Origin: Scleroderma bovista
Lineage: Eukaryota; Basidiomycota; Agaricomycetes; Boletales; Sclerodermataceae
Assembly (NCBI GenBank): GCA_037178675.1
Contig: JAYMGJ010000241.1
Location: forward strand, 1 to 60,752
Direction: 5' to 3'
Length of the DNA: 60,752 bases
Shown here: positions 56,618 through 60,752 of the stretch, in pieces
Numbering within the stretch: position 1 is the first letter of the stretch
Layout of the letters: each line of letters starts with the position of its first letter
Position numbers and translations under genes: made by a program
Notes under the pieces: model-generated
Seen by the model: the letters and a program-made list of their open reading frames with translations, nothing else
Told to the model about the DNA's origin: nothing
Database searches by the model: none

Positions 56618-58045
56618 ATGATGAGCAAAAAGGCTGCTAAGAACCAAGAGCCGGAGACTACCTATGTCGAGCGCGAAATCGTCCTTGCCAAAGTACGCGG
56701 TTTCCCTCCGTGGCCAGGCATGGTGCGTCGCGTCTCTGTTGAAATGTCATGCAACCACCTCACTGCTCTTGGATGCCTTCCAGGTCGTAAATCCCGATAA
56801 TGTCCCCTCAACTGTATCCAAGGAGCGTCCCACGGGCAAGAAAGCAACCTTCTACTGTGTTCGATTTTTTCCTGCTGGAGACTAGTGCGCCTCCCCCTCC
56901 TTTCATTTTACAAATGGCTCAGATTCCTTTGATAGCGCTTGGCTTGTATCCAAAGACATATCTAAGTTAAAAGAGCACGAAATTCAGGCATACATCAGCG
57001 AACCGCACAAGAAGAATGCCGACCTCCTCGCAGGCTACCGGATTGCTCTTGATCCTCAGAAGTGGGAGAAGGAGAGAGAGAACGCTGAACTTATCGCAGC
57101 TGAGCAAGAGGACAATGCGCCCGTTGATCAACTCGATAGTGAGCAGGACGAAGACGACAAGAAGCTAACCAAACCAAAGAAGCGCAAGCGGGAGTCAGAT
57201 GCCGCAACGAAGCCTAAGGCGAAGACTAAACCCAAGTCTGATAAAAAGGTGTCCACCAAGGGCCGAAAGAATGGGGCCAAGTCAAAAGAAATGGTCGAAT
57301 CTGAAGATGATGGAGACCAGGATGCTGAGGGTGAGGGTGGGGACGTGACTTCGAGTGCCAAGGCAGCTCCGCCCCCTTCTAAGAAACCTAAGCGGGAGAA
57401 GGATGAGGACATCGATGGTGCGGATCGTCTGTTATCGGTGAAGATCCTAATTTCGTTGACTCAATTCCACCAGCCAAGCTAGAATCGGACCCAGAGGCGA
57501 GGAAAGTTAGAGAATGGCGGCATAAACTGCAGAAGGCTCTGCTAGGCAGCAAAGGTCTTCCTTCACCCGACGTATGCCGAAATATTGACCTATTTCGTCC
57601 AAGTTACTCATTCTCGATAGGAAATGCCTGTGCTTGACCAACTCTTTGCCACCGTTGAGAAATACGAACATCCTAATATCATTAGTTACCTCTCGGTGCG
57701 TCTTCCTGGACTGGGCGTCAAAGGGGCTGTGTTGCTCACCTGTGTTCTCCGATGACTGGGCAGTTTTCGAAAATTGGCAAAGTCATGCGACACATTGCTG
57801 CTTTAACGCCAGAGAAGGTGCCCCGAGACGACGAATTTCATTTCCGAACACGCGCAAAGGCATTGGTAGACAAGTGGCACACCATTCTCGGTTCTAGCAA
57901 GACAGCTGAAGCTGGTGGCGAGGCCGCACCTAACGGTGCACCTGCAGATGGGGCACCAGTGTCGCCAATGCACAATTCTACGTCAGCAGGTGGTGTTCCT
58001 GAAGGAGAGAATGCTGGTGATGTGTCGATGCTATCTGCGGCATGA
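56618..58045 (+). CDS. PWWP-domain chromatin protein with a TFIIS-N/LEDGF-like helical domain
   Basis: PWWP domains bind methylated histone H3 (often H3K36me) and DNA. The domain starts YVEREIVLAKVRGFPPWPGM, continues VVNPDNVPSTVSKER and ends FFPAGDYAWLVSKDISKL. A second in-frame ATG directly follows the first (56621). The middle is Lys/Glu-rich with nuclear-localisation-like KPKKRKRES. The C-terminal half reads PEARKVREWRHKLQKALLGS, then LDQLFATVEKYEH and FSKIGKVMRHIAALTPEKVP, the helical fold shared by TFIIS N-terminal and LEDGF-like domains. Coding continuity needs an apparent 26-nt intron at 57418-57443, or the sequence has a one-base error there. About 360 residues. Confidence 0.87.
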
Positions 58046-58414
58046 GTGCCTAGCCACTTGCGTTCATGGTCTTCAACTCTCATTTGTGCTTTTGCACATT
58101 GGGTTGTTCATGTTTTGCACCCCATCTGCCGTCTGAAAGTATAATATATTTCCTACCTCTACTGGTGTGCATATGACTATGATGACTGATGGGCTTAAGC
58201 TAGCTCGTTCGAAGTGACGATCTACAAGTGTTTTCATCGTTCATATGTAGGATACTTGTCGATGTCAATTTTCTAACATGTTGTTCCATTCGCAATTGAT
58301 TACTATCGGATACCGACGATGAACTTCATCTACGTTTCTGTTAGTCGTGTAACTTGCCTAAAGAGGCTCGACGGTACACGTTTAACGGTCCCTCAGTTTG
58401 TTTACTTAGCTCCA
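58046..58414. other. Intergenic region
   Basis: A 369-bp gap between two plus-strand genes holding a 3' UTR and a promoter. An in-frame ATG at 58319 upstream of the next gene is possible but adds unconserved residues. Confidence 0.5.
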
Positions 58415-59388
58415 ATGCAACTATTGAGGACCACACGTCTGTTCACCAGGAATGCCCACTTGGTTCGGCTGGCTACTCACAGTGCGAGGTCGTCGTCGTC
58501 GACAACCTGTGTTGCAGAAGATGTTTCCAAGGACACTTCCCCAGACCCCACACTGAATACGCCGCCGCACACACCACAAGTCAGCGGTCGGCTAGACGTG
58601 AATGAAGGTACCCATGGCGTTCATTTTTATCGTAAAGAGGTAAGCCATTATTGCGGTCTCTTGCACCACTTCGCCTGACCCATCTTCCAGCCCCTTCCCT
58701 CCGGTAGTCAGTTGCTTCGCTTTCCTCCTTGCAGATGTTAACAAACACTATTCCAGCGGATGCACCTGTCACTCAGAGTGGTTTCCATTTCCTCCCGGAA
58801 GTCCCCCGTCTCCCACTTGGCAAGACCATGCACATCAACCACAATGACATCGAGACGTACTTGCGCCCGCTGATCCAGTGTCATTGGCATGTGGGTCGTG
58901 TCAGGGGGGCTGCGCGTGACGTTGAGATATTATCGATAGATAAACTCTTCCGGTTCAAAAACTTTGAAGTGACGGTCAAGTTTTTTAATGAGCTGGCCGA
59001 CATCTCTTTGAACGAGAACGTGGGTTTTCCCTCAGCACTCCGCTAAACGATGACCATGAATGTGTTGTTTATTTTCCAGCACCATGCCCACTATGCTTGT
59101 GACTATGGACGCATCTACGTCAGCATTTACACCCATGCTGGGTACTGTAATACACAAACAGAATCTGGGCAATGGATCTCAGAACTCGTTCCTGGTCTCA
59201 CGCTGCGAGACGTCCGCTTTGCAATCAGAGCAGAGAGGCTACATCAAAAATACCTTGCTGATGGACTCGCCGTCACGCTAGTACCCTTCGAGAGCGAAAG
59301 GTTGCAGGACTGGTCAATAGAGCGGCTAAAACTACGTTATCCCCCATCCCAAAAAACCGGGGTGAAGGAGGGAACGGGGCCGGTATAA
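58415..59388 (+). CDS. Pterin-4a-carbinolamine dehydratase-like protein, probably mitochondrial
   Basis: Three exons in phase give about 280 residues. The N-terminus MQLLRTTRLFTRNAHLVRLA is basic and amphipathic with no acidic residue, as in mitochondrial presequences. The C-terminal half contains the dehydratase core: LFRFKNFEVTVKFFNELADI, NENHHAHYACDYGRIYVSIY and THAG, then LTLRDVRFAIRAERLHQ. The HH pair and following Y/H match the PCD active-site region (HHP/H). An insert of about 20 residues sits after THAG, where the family has a short loop; an unspliced intron is an alternative. Known PCD recycles pterin cofactors, but the fungal role is not established. Confidence 0.78.
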
Positions 59389-59484
59389 AGGTCAGTTAAA
59401 GCTACTGATGACTCCTTCACCCACTTCTTACACGCCGTGGCAGCCAATGCAGGAGTAAAGATTATTGCAGTACATATCTCGATG

Positions 59485-60588
59485 TTATCCCCAAATAAAT
59501 TTGGTGATCGTTTTAATTTCCTCCTCAACACCCTCGAACGTGATTCGTTCTGCAGCGAGGTCCTGCTGCATGTGCAACTCGCTACTTGTGCCCGTCAGTG
59601 GCACGATGCCGTGCAACTGCACGAGCTTGAAGATCATTTGGGCAGGCGTTACATCGAGTTTATTGGCTGCAATGGGAACAGCTGGATGCGTCAATAGACC
59701 GGGAGAACCGGTCAGTGTCCAGAATGACCTACGAGTTTCGAATTTTAGTTCCGAACAGCGCTAGTGACTCTGGAACGAAAGTAAAACGAACTGATACTCA
59801 ATATCGTTGTCCCTGCAGTACCGCCAGACTTCGCGGTCCCAGTTATTGCCTTCATACCACCGGTTTTGTACGATCTGCACTTTCCTCAGCTGTCCCAGAG
59901 CGACAAGCACGCGCACGTCGTAGACGTTGCTAATACCGATCTTGCGCACAGTCCCTTCGTCTTGTGCGGCGATGAGCGTGCGCCACGCTTCCAGATTCGC
60001 GTCTATTGTCCGCAACGGTGAGTGGAGCAGATAAGAGTCAACATATGACGTCCGGAGGTTACGCAGAGACTTCGCTAGAGAGGCTCTGATTTGGTCGGGG
60101 ATAGAGTCGCGGGGGTTGTAAGGGAGGGGTTTATTAAGATCCTGTCCGTCAATGGGTGTGAACCTGAGCATAGAGATAATAGGATGAGTATCAAAGCTTG
60201 CATTGAGGGAGGGATTTAGGCACTCGCTTTGTCTGGACACAGTATCCTTCACGTTGGAGGTTATGCTTAGTGCGCAAAACCTCCAGGGCTTCGCCTACAA
60301 GATCTTCCCTGCCGGCTGCAATCAGCCTACAGGACAGGAGTTAAGATCTTGGATACCTATAATGCTTGGGTTGGCATGCTGGACAATATGTTCAGGCAAG
60401 GAGTGCATATGAGGTCGGCGGTTCGCTTACCCGTATCAACTGCACGAAATCCTTGGAGGAAAGCATTGATTACGAGCTGAGTGGTCTGCTCGACTTTCCT
60501 TCATGTCGTTTGTCAGTGACCATGTAGGAACTGCCAGCCCGTCTTACCATGCTGTTCCGTAGATGATGTTGGGCCTCAGCTTGTTCAT
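59485..60588 (-). CDS. Aldo/keto reductase
   Basis: NAD(P)H-dependent reductase of the AKR superfamily. Exons in phase give MNKLRPNIIYGTAWK, LVINAFLQGFRAVDT, then KHYREDLVGEALEVLRTKHN, VQTKFTPIDGQD, DSYLLHSPLRTIDANLEAWR, KIGISNVYDV, and SFWTLTGSPGLLTHPAVPIA. The catalytic tetrad is visible: Asp in RAVDT, Tyr in HYRE, Lys in QTK and His in LLHSP. Cofactor-binding elements of the C-terminal part end with TKFIWG. One intron (60164-60227) has a GC donor. The family is broad, so the substrate is unknown. It converges with the pterin dehydratase-like gene. Confidence 0.9.
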
Positions 60589-60652
60589 TGTGGTTCCACT
60601 TCAGGGGCACATCACTTAGTCGAAGACAAACAGGCTATGTAGTTTACTGTAA

Positions 60653-60752
60653 TCAGAAGTGTACGACTTTCTTACTTTTGCCTGGCGGCGGATCTCCAAA
60701 CGACTTCACGGTTCCAGTGTGCGCCCCAACTTTAAGCTCGAGCTGTTTCTTC
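60653..60752 (-). CDS. 3' end of an unidentified gene, cut by the right edge
   Basis: From the right edge the minus strand reads KKQLELKVGAHTGTVKSFGD, then PPPGKSKKVVHF, ending with TGA at 60653-60655. It looks like a conserved C-terminal segment rather than noise, but I do not recognise it. A GTAAGA donor after PPGKS could add a last exon ending further left. The stop lies 64 bp from the aldo-keto reductase start on the same strand. Confidence 0.45.
   Translation of the reverse strand, partial: KKQLELKVGAHTGTVKSFGDPPPGKSKKVVHF

Overview
The window is nuclear DNA of a filamentous basidiomycete, most likely a mushroom-forming Agaricomycete. The evidence is dense genes on both strands, many short (about 45-60 nt) GT-AG introns with phases that restore conserved protein families, two intron-bearing tRNA genes, and fungal or basidiomycete-type families: a Prm1 fusion protein, a Zn2Cys6 regulator, a TRAPPII Trs65 subunit, a PalC BRO1 protein and a PWWP protein. 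There are no bacterial operons, CRISPR arrays or intact transposons. I built the gene models by hand, joining exons whose phases and conserved motifs agree. Exact starts are less certain than family assignments.

Layout. 0-5 kb: the 5' end of CEF1/CDC5 running off the left edge, a tRNA-Pro, and a large low-complexity protein. 5-11.4 kb: an RVS161/Hob3 BAR protein, a large unknown protein on the minus strand, and palC, which starts only 56 bp from it. 11.4-14 kb: three tightly packed minus-strand genes (HAD phosphatase, membrane-anchored monothiol glutaredoxin, BRI3-like membrane protein). 14-20.4 kb: a PRMT1-type arginine methyltransferase, an epoxide hydrolase, and PRM1. 20.7-24.8 kb: intronless FGAM synthase (ADE6). 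25-35 kb: SNX3, TRS65, ELP6, COG3 and a SEC2-like Rab exchange factor. 36-41 kb: a BCS1-like AAA ATPase, a multi-pass membrane protein, a candidate small Cys-rich gene and a tRNA-Ser. 41.7-51.2 kb: a G-protein alpha subunit, a Dap1/PGRMC cytochrome b5-like protein, a Zn2Cys6 transcription factor and a small basidiomycete protein. 51.2-53.9 kb: a gene-poor stretch with a 25-C homopolymer. 53.9-60.8 kb: an MMTAG2-like protein, a PWWP protein, a pterin dehydratase-like protein, an aldo-keto reductase and the 3' end of one more gene.

Functionally the window is mostly housekeeping. It is unusually rich in membrane-traffic and membrane-shaping factors: a BAR protein, PalC, Prm1, SNX3, TRAPPII Trs65, COG3 and Sec2, four of them within 10 kb. 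The G-alpha subunit and Prm1 both fit mating or pheromone biology. I found no clear previously undescribed multi-gene system. The most interesting items are three GC-AG introns, two microexons (11 and 17 nt), an apparent 26-nt intron or frameshift in the PWWP gene, two or three candidate tiny spliced genes, and the trafficking cluster.
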